In this document: piece after piece, positions 35,101 to 43,203 of the stretch
Numbering within the stretch: position 1 is the stretch's first letter
How the letters are laid out: every line of letters starts with the position of its first letter
Source: Aquabacterium sp.
GTDB taxonomy: Bacteria; Pseudomonadota; Gammaproteobacteria; Burkholderiales; Burkholderiaceae_C
Reading direction: 5' to 3'
Length of the DNA stretch: 64,000 nucleotides
NCBI GenBank assembly: GCA_023266355.1
Contig: JAHFQM010000003.1
Location: 482,012-546,011 of the forward strand
Position numbers and translations under genes: made by a program
Notes under the pieces: model-generated
Database searches by the model: none
What the model saw: the letters and a program-made list of their open reading frames with translations, nothing else
Told to the model about the DNA's origin: nothing

Positions 35101-36810
35101 GTTGACGGTGACGCGCTCATCGGGCGTGCCCACCGCCTCGGTGCGCTTGACCAGGTTGCCCACGGCGTCGAATTCGTTGCGGACCTTGATGCCGCCTTCG
35201 TCCACCACCTCGGTGGGCTGCAGGTGCAGGGGCGAGTAACTGAATTGCTGGGTGCTGCCGTCCGGGTGCTCGATGCGCACGACCTGGTCGAACTCGTTGC
35301 GCACGGTGCGCGTGCGGTGCCCACGGGCATTCACCTGCGTTTCGGCGCGGGCCCCGGTGTCGTAGCTGATTTCCGCATCGGTCCGGCCGTTGACGATCTG
35401 GCGCACCAGCTTGCCCGCACGGTTGTGCGTCAGGTCCTCCACACGCCGCCCAGCCTCCGTCTGCGGGCCCGTGATCTTGCTGATGAACTGCTTGTTCGCG
35501 TCGTCGTACTCGAACACGTGGTCCGTCACCCCGCCGTCTGCCGCCGTGTGGCTCGACACCGCGTCGCCCGTGTAGCCGAGCTTTTCCACCCGCCCTTGCG
35601 CGTCCGTGATCTGCACGATGCGGTTGCTCACGTTGTAGCCGTAGCTGCTGACGTTGCCGCGCGCGTCCGTCACGCTCACCAGCCGGTTCGCGCTGTCGTA
35701 GGCGTACTTCACGCTGCGCGCCGGCAGGTCGCCCACCAGGCCCGCCACGGGCTGGTCTTTCACTTCGGTGAGCAGCTGCCCCGTGTAGTGCAGCGTCAGC
35801 AGCACGCGGCCTCGGTTGTCCACCACGCCCAGCAGGCGTCCGCCTGTGTCGCGTGCCAGCCAGGTCGTGTTGTTGTTGCGGTCGCCGTAGGCCACCACCT
35901 GGCCTTGGGTGTTGTAGTCGATCCAGTCGCCCGATTTGTCGATCCAGCGAAAGCCCTTGTCGTTGGTTTGCGGGCTCAGGGTGATGCGCCCGCTGGCCAG
36001 GCTGGTGCTCAGCGCTTCGGGCGCCGCCGCTGCGATCTGGCGCACCGTGCGCTTTTCCAGCACGGCCCGGTTGCTGAAGGCGTAGCGGCCGTTGTCGCCC
36101 AGGTAGAGTTCGTTGGCGCGGCGGATGGCTTCGACGTCCGTGGCCGGTGGCATGGCCACCGCTGCGCCTGCGCACAGGCTGGCGTAGTCCACGCTGACGC
36201 GTTGCAGGGGCGGGTAGCTGGCTTGCTCTGCACCCACTTCGCCCATCACGCGGTTGAAGGGGGTCAGCCGCGCTGGCACCACCGGCTCGGCCTGGGGCAG
36301 TCCGCCGATGAGCGCGGTGCCGTAGCTGGGTTGCCAGTCTTCGTCGACCCACACCCAGCAGCCGCCGCCGCTGCCTCCACCACTGGCGCCCGCGCTCAGT
36401 GTGGCCGTGGCACCGCTTGTGGCGCTTGTGGCGCTGCTCGTGCCGGCGCCTGTGCCGCCCGCCGTCACCGTCGCACCCGTCGTGTCCGCCGCCTGGCTGC
36501 CCGTCAGGTTCTTCCAGCTCTGGCTCAGGCTCTCCCACTGCGGGTTGAAGCGCCACTCCTGGCCGTCCCACTGGCGGCCCCAGCGCAGCTCTCCCGCTTC
36601 GCTGCGCAGCACCAGGTCGTCCTTCACCACCACCGCGTAGCCGTTCGGTGTCGTCACGCTCAGACCGTTCGGGCTGAGGGCCGACAAGGTGGCCGTCGCC
36701 GCCACGGGCGCACGCTGCGCCTGACCGATGGCGGGCGCCAGACAGGTCAGCGCGAGGGCGCTCAGGCCCGGCTTCAGCCACGGGGTCTGCGTGGTCTTGT
36801 GCGTCTTCAT
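32131..36810 (-). CDS. Sec-exported RHS/YD-repeat protein with orphan C-terminal domain (RHS2)
   Basis: 1559 residues. The Sec signal (PGLSALALTCLAPAIGQAQ) differs from that of RHS1, but the next about 435 residues are virtually identical to it. YD/RHS repeats follow to about 1380, closing with YYDPTLGRYLQADPIGLLGG...YVGGDPINLSDPQGLW at about 1421. The variable tail (1422-1559) has no Hint domain. It is Gly-rich with alternating hydrophobics (FQFTFGKDGKTGRGFIDFKI, SATLKFDPLGGLP) and contains a single Cys; I recognise no toxin family. The ATG at 36810 lies 11 bp after the stop of the giant protein upstream, so the two are co-transcribed. Confidence 0.9.
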   Translation of the reverse strand: MKTHKTTQTPWLKPGLSALALTCLAPAIGQAQRAPVAATATLSALSPNGLSVTTPNGYAVVVKDDLVLRSEAGELRWGRQWDGQEWRFNPQWESLSQSWKNLTGSQAADTTGATVTAGGTGAGTSSATSATSGATATLSAGASGGGSGGGCWVWVDEDWQPSYGTALIGGLPQAEPVVPARLTPFNRVMGEVGAEQASYPPLQRVSVDYASLCAGAAVAMPPATDVEAIRRANELYLGDNGRYAFSNRAVLEKRTVRQIAAAAPEALSTSLASGRITLSPQTNDKGFRWIDKSGDWIDYNTQGQVVAYGDRNNNTTWLARDTGGRLLGVVDNRGRVLLTLHYTGQLLTEVKDQPVAGLVGDLPARSVKYAYDSANRLVSVTDARGNVSSYGYNVSNRIVQITDAQGRVEKLGYTGDAVSSHTAADGGVTDHVFEYDDANKQFISKITGPQTEAGRRVEDLTHNRAGKLVRQIVNGRTDAEISYDTGARAETQVNARGHRTRTVRNEFDQVVRIEHPDGSTQQFSYSPLHLQPTEVVDEGGIKVRNEFDAVGNLVKRTEAVGTPDERVTVNQLNSLGQVIRSTVQGRTEVTGFVTPDVSWQFAYDEQGHLQRATDPLGQVHLLSHNRIGQLVRYTNPLGQTTQAEVDALGLITKVTDPLGRVRRYAHDKVGNLTGITDAKGQTAQAGYDALNRRTSITHALGGIYKVQYNGQGLPVAVTDEDGRGRTSAYDNFLRLVRETDGAGNATDFDYNVADGTASGVLGSLSEPTEARYPGLTLRQRFDERGRLTLETTLNPTQSGTVVLNSARSVDTRGRVKAETDAYGKQLGYAYNAFGQLTEITDRLGNKTRADHDARGNLIRLTDALGRATRFEFDAMDRLVKEIRPMGQTTTYEHDAAGRFVAQVDPMGNRMALVRDAAGRITARQYHRGSSTRVRNVGFTWDEEDRLIAWQDEDLTRPTGQQSTSATLTYDELGRKTGETLRIPNPAGGTHTLSHGYTYSQAGKKTRLTWPDGTPIDYAYSAHGELQQVSVPGEGTITVSEFTWTQPSKLTLPGGTTQERRWDGLQNLESLKVRAPNQQTLLDLGMGYGKLQELKSVVRTDVIGTASASRSIAYSYDDEVRLAQVNTDTGGLFGTSTETFTLDAVANRVAHSAVSGAWSHDANHRLTQRGSGSDGVAFTYDDAGNLTKKTEANGRVTQYSHDTANRLVAVRDGSNRLIARYGHDPLNRRIWREQYRDAAGNALASPQRSYYAHADEGLLAEAVQPIALQADESVSATAAPVMAAQYGLTPDAPFTTEVLFTKALASNGQPMLAWFQHDQQRKPVQAVSSAGAVVWAAAYDAFGRATVLTAPSADRVTLSTALRLPGQVEDPETGLHQNLNRYYDPTLGRYLQADPIGLLGGVNTYAYVGGDPINLSDPQGLWAASFGAAFGPGFQFTFGKDGKTGRGFIDFKIGWGVSATLKFDPLGGLPYSLPEDCGRGGIGVRAFGELGKFQAGPIDAKLLDAKAGYNFDLFNDNDPDFRAQRYAKVDQKAQFQGKTWGLDAKLASGGVGFTVYSGKK
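35372..36681 (-). repeat. 1.31-kb direct repeat, copy 2 (5' part of RHS2)
   Basis: Partner of 26181-27490. The identity begins abruptly after the signal-peptide region and ends abruptly at the start of the divergent YD repeats, which indicates recent gene conversion or duplication rather than old paralogy. Confidence 0.9.
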
Positions 36811-36821
36811 GGTCACTGCTC

Positions 36822-39800
36822 TCAATCGCACTGGGTGCCGCCCTTGGGCACATACACGCACTTCTTGCCCTTCATCTTGATGGGCGTGCTGGTCCCACCA
36901 CCGCCCCAGCCGCCGCCACCTCCCCCGCCGCCACCACCGCCGCCGCCGCCACCACCGGAGCCGGTGCCCGTGCAGGTGGTGCCGCTGACGGTGAACCAGG
37001 AAGTTTGGGCGCCGCAGCCTGCGGACGTGCCATTGGCGCACACGTAGCTGCAGGTCACGGCGTAGGTGTTGCTGTAGTTGTAGCAACCGCCGCCGCTGGC
37101 CGTGCCGCTGGTCGCAGCCACATCGAGCGGCTGCAGCGCCACGACGCGGTAGGGGATGGTCACGCGCTGCTTGGCCTCCAGGGTCGGGGGGACATCGACC
37201 AGGAATTCATAGCGGAAGAAGCCATCGCTGCGCGGCAGTTGCTGCTGCACGTGGTCGGCGCGGATCAGGCCGTGGTTGGTCAGGGTCAGCTCGCCGTAGT
37301 AGACGTCGCCCGCGTTCATCTTCGGCAGGTTGACGCTGGTGGGCTGCATGACGACCACGGCCGCGGGCACGTCGGTTTCGAAGGTGGCGTTGAGCGTGAT
37401 CTCGTAGCGGTCCTGGATGGTGATCTCGCGCACGCTCCATTCCACCGTGACCAGGTTGTAGTCGAGGAAGACGGACTGGTTGAAGGTCACGCCCGGCTTG
37501 ACGATGACGCGACCGCCGATCTCCTGGTGGTTGGCCGCCGAGGCGCGGAACTTGTAGCGGCCGGCCGGCATGTTCTGGAACAGGGCCTCGCCGAGCGCAT
37601 CGGTGTTGAGCTCCTGGGTGATCGTCGGCACGTCCTCGTTCTGCAGGGTCACGCGGGCGCCGGCCAGGCCCGGGATGAGCTTGCCCTGCTTGTCCACCGT
37701 CGCGGTGTAGATGTCGGCCGCCTTGAACAACACATGGCCCTGGCCGCTTTGCGTCAGGCTCACGTAGACATTGAGCGACTGTGTCGGCACGTTGTCGCCC
37801 ACCACGGTCAGGCGGTATTCGTAGACGCCCTCGGGCGTGCCGGCCGGTGGCGAGAAGGACAGGTCGATGCTGCGGCGCTCGCCCACGGTCAGGCTGCCGT
37901 TGGCGCGGCTGGCGATGGCCGCCCAGGTCGGGGCCGGTGAGCCGTCGGTCTGGGTCAGCGTGAAGCGCAGGTTGAGCGCGTCCTGCAGGCCGTTGTTGCG
38001 CACCTCGACGGATTCGATCTGGCTGCTGCCCTGGGCCAGGCCGGTTTCGACGAAGCTCGGCGTGGACGTCAGGTTGGGCTTGGCGGTCGAGAGGGTGTAG
38101 TTCACCGCCACACGGCCGATCGGGTTGAGCGGCTGCTCGTCGGAGACCACGTCCAGGATCAGCGCGCCCGAAGGCTGGGCCTCGTTGTTGGCACTGAACA
38201 CCACGGGCACGTTCAGGGTCTGGCGCTCGGTCAAGCTCACCGGCACGGGCAGTTGCACGCTGACGCCGGCAGGCAGCTGACCGGTTGGCTGGCTGGCCGC
38301 GTTCAGCACCAGGCGCAGGTTGGTGGCCGCCGTGCCCGGACCGGCCTTGGCCGTGAACGGGATGGTGAAAGCGTAGTTGCGCGGGATGTCCAGCTTGTAA
38401 GGTGCCGGGCCCACGGTCACGCGGTTGATGGTGAAGGCCTTCTGCTCCGGTCGGTCGGTGATGTCCGGGTGCACGGCCGAGACCTTGAACAGGCCGGCAT
38501 CGGTCACCGTCGGCTTGAAGGTGTGGACGAACTGGCCGCTGCCATCGGTCAGCACGCTGAAGGTGCGCTCGAAGCCCTGCTGGTTGAGCACCAGCTTCAG
38601 GCGGGTGTTGGGCAGCGGGTTGCGCGAGGCACGGTCCAGCGCGCGGCCGGTGATGAGCACGTCCTGGTCGCCGAAGGAGTTGGCCGGGCTCACGTCGGTC
38701 ACGTCGCCCAGATAGGCGGTGTCCATGAGCGAAACACCCTTCTCCGAACCCTGGCCGGGGATGATGACCTGGTCGTCCTGGCCGGAGTGGTAGCGCAGTT
38801 TGTCCACCTCCAGGCGCACGCGGATGTTGTTCGGGCTGGCGCCGGGCACATTCAGACTGAAGGCGTCCGAGGTGTAGCTCTGGCCGGCCGGGATGCGCGC
38901 AACGGTCAGGCCGTTGGTCAGCGTGACCACCTGGGCGCCCAGGGCCTGCTTGTAGGACTGGGTGGACAGCACGTTGCCGTCGGCATCGAGGATCTTGAAG
39001 CGCAGCTCGGACGATTCGCTGTTGCCGTTGTTGGTGGCGGTCAGCAGTTCGACATCGACCTCGCTGGTGTTCTCGATGGTCAGGCGCAGCTGGCCGGTGC
39101 CGCCGCGGGTGAAGGCGTCGGTGGCCATGCCCACGACCAGGGCGCCGTCGGTCACGGACAGGGTCTCGTCGCGGGCCAGCTTGACCAGCTCGCCTTCGTT
39201 GGCGACGATCTCCACGCCGATCTGCGAGGGCGCCGAGCCCGGCAGCTCCGCGTAGCCACCCACGATCACGGGGACGATGCGCGTCTCGTTGGCCGCCAGC
39301 GTGAAGGCGTCGGAGCGGTGCTCCTTGAACTGGGTCACGGCCTTGTCGGTGGGCAGCTTGACGACCACGCGCACACCCGCCAGCGGGCTGGCCGACAGGT
39401 TGACCACCTGCACGCCGAGCTTGTTCATCACGCCGCGCTTGATGGGCAAGCCGGACGCGATCTGGGTGCTGACGGCGGGCAGCAGCACGCTGCGCGGCAT
39501 CTCCACGCCGGCCGCATCGACCGAGGCCACGGTGTAGCGGCGTTCGCCGCTGGTGTAGCCGCTGTCGGTCAGCGTGCGGCTGCTGGTGACGGCCGGGGTC
39601 AGCTTGACCTTGGCCGCGTCCGGGCCGACATAGACGAGGTAGCCGGCCAGGTTGCCGTTGGGCGCATCCCAGCTGACGACAGGCAATTCCTTGCCGATCT
39701 GCTGGACCTTGACGTTGGCCACGGGCAGCAGGCTGGCGTTGAGGTAGGCCGAATTCGACAGGGCCGATTCGTTGCCGGCGGCGTCCACCGCGGTGACCAC

Positions 39801-42800
39801 GTAGGCCCCCTGGCTGGGCGAGGGCGCGGTGTCGAGCGCGGCGGTCTGCACGATGCCGGACTTCAGCGGCGTCAGGCCCTCGATGCTGGTGATGCGGGTG
39901 CCCGCGGCGCGGTAGAGGCGGTAGCCCGCGACCGTGCTGGCCTGCGGCGCCTGCCAGGTCGCGACGATGCCCTGGCCGGTGAGCTGCAAGGCCAGGTTCT
40001 GCGGTGCACCCGGTGCGGTGGCACTGGCCAGCACCTCGATGGTGGCGGTCTGGCTGGAGACGGACTCCTGCCCGTTGGACGAACGCACGGTGGCCACGGC
40101 GTAGCGGTAGCTGCCGTCGCGCGGGGTCGTGTCGGTCAGGCTGTCACCGGCGGTGCGCACCAGGGCGCGCAGCTCGGTGTCGTCCGGGCCCTGGCGGTAG
40201 ACCTGGTAAGCGCTGGCTTCGGCCACGGCCTGCCAGCTCAGGGCCACCTTGCCGCCCGGCTGGGCCACGGCCTTGAAGCCCAGTGGCACGTTCAGCGGCG
40301 GCAGGCTGCCCTGGTAGACCTGGAAGCGGTTGAGCGCCGTGACCTTGGTGGAGATGTTGTCGAGGTCATCGACCGCCTGCGAAGCGAAGCTCAGGTTTTC
40401 CGAACCGCCCAGGCCAGCGTCCGACGGCAGCGTGAAGCTGGCGCGCCAGGTCGTGGCGTCGAGCTGGGTCAGGCTGGTGATCGCCACGGAGGCACGCACC
40501 GGGCCCGAGAGCAGGTAGCTCAGCGTGGGCTGTGTGCCAGCGCGCAGCGCCTTGCTGAAGCTGAAGGTGGCCTGCAAGGTCTGGGCGCTGTCGTTCTTGA
40601 TCGGGGCGGTGGGCGACAGCACGATGGCGGTCACGGCCGGGCCTTCGGTGTCGATCTTCAGCGTGGCGCCCGCGTCGATTTCAGTGCCACGGTTGCCCAC
40701 CACGTCGCGGGCGGAGAACAGCGCGTTGGCCACGCCCGAGGCCGTGCCGCTGTCCACCAGGAAGCTGCCCGCGTAGGTGAAGTCACCGGTCTTGACAAGG
40801 TCCACAGGCAGTGGCGTGCCGCCCTGCGGGACGATGGACAGGTAAGGCGAAGACTGCAGCACCTCGTTGACCGTGACGACCACATTGACACGGCCCTGGC
40901 CGATGCGGCCCGTGGCTGCGTCCACCTTGCCCAGCGGCGTGTAGGCGATGGCGGTGGCGCGCGGCGCGTTGGCGTCCGACAAGGCTTGCACCTGGCTGGA
41001 CGGGTCGGACGTGGCGCCCGCGGCATTGACCGACACCACACGGTAGTACCACGTGCCTTGCTGTGCGGGCAGGTCGTCGAAGGCCAGGGTGGCGGCGCTC
41101 AGGTTGCCTGTGTGCACGCGCACAGCTTCGGTGATGGCCGAGAAAGGCTGGGCCGCACGGTAGAGCTGGTAGCCAGTGACATTCGCGTCAGACGACTTCA
41201 CCCAGGACAGGCGCACCTTGCCCAACGCCTGCGAACTCGCCGTCAACGCGCCCGGCGCGGTCGGCACGGTCTGGTCGAGGGTCACGTTCAACACGGCCGA
41301 CAAGGCGCTGGTGCCCCAGCTGTCGGTGGCACTGGCCTGCACCTGGTTGACACCGGCCAGCAGCGTGACCAGCTGCGAGAAGCGGCCGTCGCTGCCCGCG
41401 GTGGCCTGCAGGCCCACCGGCGCGCCGTTGATGGTCACCTGCACGGTGCTGCCGGGCTGCGCCGTGCCGCTGACGGTGGCCTCGGCCACGCGGGTCACCG
41501 TGCCTGCCGCCGGGCTGTTCAGCTTGGGCGCGTCCGGGGCCACATGGGCCACGGTCACGCTGTAGCTGCTGGTGCTGGTGTTGTTGAGCGAATCGGTGGC
41601 GCGCACCGCCAGGGTGTGGGCGCCATTGGGCACGCTGCCCAGGGCCAGGGTGGCGCTGTAGCTGCCACTGCCCGAGGCCGTGGCCACGACGGCACCATCG
41701 AGCAGCCACTCCACGCGCGACACGCCACTGCGGTCGGTGGCCTTCAGGCTCAGGGCCACATCGCGGCCGAAGCTCGCGCCGTTGGCCAGGGCCAGCCCGC
41801 CCGCCGTCACCTCGGTCAGCACCGGGCCCGCGACGTCCGGCGCGACAGGTGCGCGGCTGACCAGGGTCGGGCGACTCAGCTCGGTGGTGCGACCGGCGAT
41901 GTCGGTGGCGATGACACGCCAGGTGTGGCTGCCATCGGTCGTGGTGTCGGTGTTCCAGGCGTAGGTGTAGGGCGCCGCCGTGCGCGTCGCCACCAGTTTG
42001 TCGTCCAGGTAGAACTCGACCTTGCTGATGCCGGAAGCGTCGTTCACGGCCGCCTCCACGGTGATGGCCGCGCTGATCACGCTGCCTTCGGCCGGGTTGC
42101 TGATCGCCACCGTCGGGGCCTGGGTGTCCACGAGCACGCCATTGCTCAGCGTGGCCGTGGTGACCGTGCCGGTGGCGTTGCGGTATTGGACGGACACGGG
42201 CTTGCGGCCATCGCCTTCGGAAACGGTGAAATCCACCGCCGTGCGGCCATTGCTCAGCGGCTGGAAAGGCACGCCGACGAAGCCGGTGCCTTCCACGATG
42301 CGGTACTCGGTCGCGTTGATGCACGACAGCACCAGCGCCACCGTGCGGTTCTCGACATAGCTGGCCGGCTGGGCCATGCGCACCGACGGCGCCAGCAGCG
42401 GTGCGCTCGACAGGTAGCCGCCATAGCTGACCCCGCCCGACACCCCATCGCCCAGGCCTGCGGGGTTGCCCGCCGCATCCTTCGGACCGGAGGCATGGCC
42501 CCACCAGTTGCCCGTGGCGGTGATCAGCGAAGTCGGTGTCTTGTTGACGATGGCCTGGGTGGTGTTGCCCGAGAACTGCGTGCTCGTGACGCTCAAGCCA
42601 CCGATGCCCTCGGCCTCCAGGCCCACGCTGTTGCGCAGGAAGCTCGACCCGGTGATGAGCGGCTTGGCGCCATCGACCAGGCGCAGGCCCAGCACGCTGT
42701 CGCTGACCTGGAAATACTGCAACTGCGGGCTGTTGGCGCGCAGGTACAAGGCCGGCTCGGCGCGTTCGCCCGCGTGCTTGATGAGGATGTCGCTGAAGGA

Positions 42801-43160
42801 CACGCCGCCGAAACCGACGACGGACTTCTCCACCCGCACGCCCAGCCAGTCACCGGCCGCGGCGGTGCGCGCCTGCGCAAAGCTGGGGCCCAACACCCCG
42901 TCGTCGTTCTGGCTGGTCAGGATGACGCCGCTTTGCGTCACCAGGCGGTCGCGCACCACGAGCTGGGCGCCCGCGCCGAATTTCACGACCACGCCTTCGT
43001 CCAGCGTCAGGTCGGCGGCACGCGCCGGCAGCACGCCACCCACCGTCGCCCAGGCCATCGCCACGGCCACCGCTGCCCGCACCACGCCACGCACCTTGGC
43101 CGAGCCTGTGCGGTCAGCCAAGGAGGAGCGGGGCGAGGACAAGGAGGCGCGCGTGGTCAT
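36822..43160 (-). CDS. Giant secreted beta-helix/Ig/Fn3 protein with polyglycine C-terminus
   Basis: 2112 residues. After a long Sec signal (cleavage near ARAAD, about 49) comes a right-handed beta-helix-like region (about 50-245) with the common NWWGHASGP motif. Ig-like domains follow (PTVAISNPAEGSVISAAITV...GSHTWRVIATDIAG, about 345-540). Several Fn3 domains come next (about 640-740 and 950-1240, e.g. KVRLSWVKSSDANVTGYQLYR). CARDB/NEW3-like domains (about 1240-1800) and a carboxypeptidase-regulatory-like domain (NTDALGEALFQNMPAGRYKF, about 1850) follow. The end is a Cys-rich segment, a run of about 16 Gly (about 2067-2084) and a basic KMKGKKCVYVPKGGTQCD. Likely surface-anchored. RHS2 starts 11 bp downstream. 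Confidence 0.88.
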   Translation of the reverse strand: MTTRASLSSPRSSLADRTGSAKVRGVVRAAVAVAMAWATVGGVLPARAADLTLDEGVVVKFGAGAQLVVRDRLVTQSGVILTSQNDDGVLGPSFAQARTAAAGDWLGVRVEKSVVGFGGVSFSDILIKHAGERAEPALYLRANSPQLQYFQVSDSVLGLRLVDGAKPLITGSSFLRNSVGLEAEGIGGLSVTSTQFSGNTTQAIVNKTPTSLITATGNWWGHASGPKDAAGNPAGLGDGVSGGVSYGGYLSSAPLLAPSVRMAQPASYVENRTVALVLSCINATEYRIVEGTGFVGVPFQPLSNGRTAVDFTVSEGDGRKPVSVQYRNATGTVTTATLSNGVLVDTQAPTVAISNPAEGSVISAAITVEAAVNDASGISKVEFYLDDKLVATRTAAPYTYAWNTDTTTDGSHTWRVIATDIAGRTTELSRPTLVSRAPVAPDVAGPVLTEVTAGGLALANGASFGRDVALSLKATDRSGVSRVEWLLDGAVVATASGSGSYSATLALGSVPNGAHTLAVRATDSLNNTSTSSYSVTVAHVAPDAPKLNSPAAGTVTRVAEATVSGTAQPGSTVQVTINGAPVGLQATAGSDGRFSQLVTLLAGVNQVQASATDSWGTSALSAVLNVTLDQTVPTAPGALTASSQALGKVRLSWVKSSDANVTGYQLYRAAQPFSAITEAVRVHTGNLSAATLAFDDLPAQQGTWYYRVVSVNAAGATSDPSSQVQALSDANAPRATAIAYTPLGKVDAATGRIGQGRVNVVVTVNEVLQSSPYLSIVPQGGTPLPVDLVKTGDFTYAGSFLVDSGTASGVANALFSARDVVGNRGTEIDAGATLKIDTEGPAVTAIVLSPTAPIKNDSAQTLQATFSFSKALRAGTQPTLSYLLSGPVRASVAITSLTQLDATTWRASFTLPSDAGLGGSENLSFASQAVDDLDNISTKVTALNRFQVYQGSLPPLNVPLGFKAVAQPGGKVALSWQAVAEASAYQVYRQGPDDTELRALVRTAGDSLTDTTPRDGSYRYAVATVRSSNGQESVSSQTATIEVLASATAPGAPQNLALQLTGQGIVATWQAPQASTVAGYRLYRAAGTRITSIEGLTPLKSGIVQTAALDTAPSPSQGAYVVTAVDAAGNESALSNSAYLNASLLPVANVKVQQIGKELPVVSWDAPNGNLAGYLVYVGPDAAKVKLTPAVTSSRTLTDSGYTSGERRYTVASVDAAGVEMPRSVLLPAVSTQIASGLPIKRGVMNKLGVQVVNLSASPLAGVRVVVKLPTDKAVTQFKEHRSDAFTLAANETRIVPVIVGGYAELPGSAPSQIGVEIVANEGELVKLARDETLSVTDGALVVGMATDAFTRGGTGQLRLTIENTSEVDVELLTATNNGNSESSELRFKILDADGNVLSTQSYKQALGAQVVTLTNGLTVARIPAGQSYTSDAFSLNVPGASPNNIRVRLEVDKLRYHSGQDDQVIIPGQGSEKGVSLMDTAYLGDVTDVSPANSFGDQDVLITGRALDRASRNPLPNTRLKLVLNQQGFERTFSVLTDGSGQFVHTFKPTVTDAGLFKVSAVHPDITDRPEQKAFTINRVTVGPAPYKLDIPRNYAFTIPFTAKAGPGTAATNLRLVLNAASQPTGQLPAGVSVQLPVPVSLTERQTLNVPVVFSANNEAQPSGALILDVVSDEQPLNPIGRVAVNYTLSTAKPNLTSTPSFVETGLAQGSSQIESVEVRNNGLQDALNLRFTLTQTDGSPAPTWAAIASRANGSLTVGERRSIDLSFSPPAGTPEGVYEYRLTVVGDNVPTQSLNVYVSLTQSGQGHVLFKAADIYTATVDKQGKLIPGLAGARVTLQNEDVPTITQELNTDALGEALFQNMPAGRYKFRASAANHQEIGGRVIVKPGVTFNQSVFLDYNLVTVEWSVREITIQDRYEITLNATFETDVPAAVVVMQPTSVNLPKMNAGDVYYGELTLTNHGLIRADHVQQQLPRSDGFFRYEFLVDVPPTLEAKQRVTIPYRVVALQPLDVAATSGTASGGGCYNYSNTYAVTCSYVCANGTSAGCGAQTSWFTVSGTTCTGTGSGGGGGGGGGGGGGGGGWGGGGTSTPIKMKGKKCVYVPKGGTQCD

Positions 43161-43203
43161 GGTCGATGGGGCGATGTGCGTGAGCCGATGGGGCCGCGTC
43201 AGG

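Noticed and set aside
22436..36810. YD/RHS repeats considered as tandem DNA repeats or a CRISPR-like array
   Set aside because: The periodicity is at protein level (about 20 residues) with divergent DNA; there are no identical short repeats separated by unique spacers.
22436..36810. Type VI secretion RHS effectors
   Set aside because: No PAAR motif at the N-terminus, no VgrG, Hcp, adaptor or Tss genes nearby; both proteins start with ordinary Sec signals.
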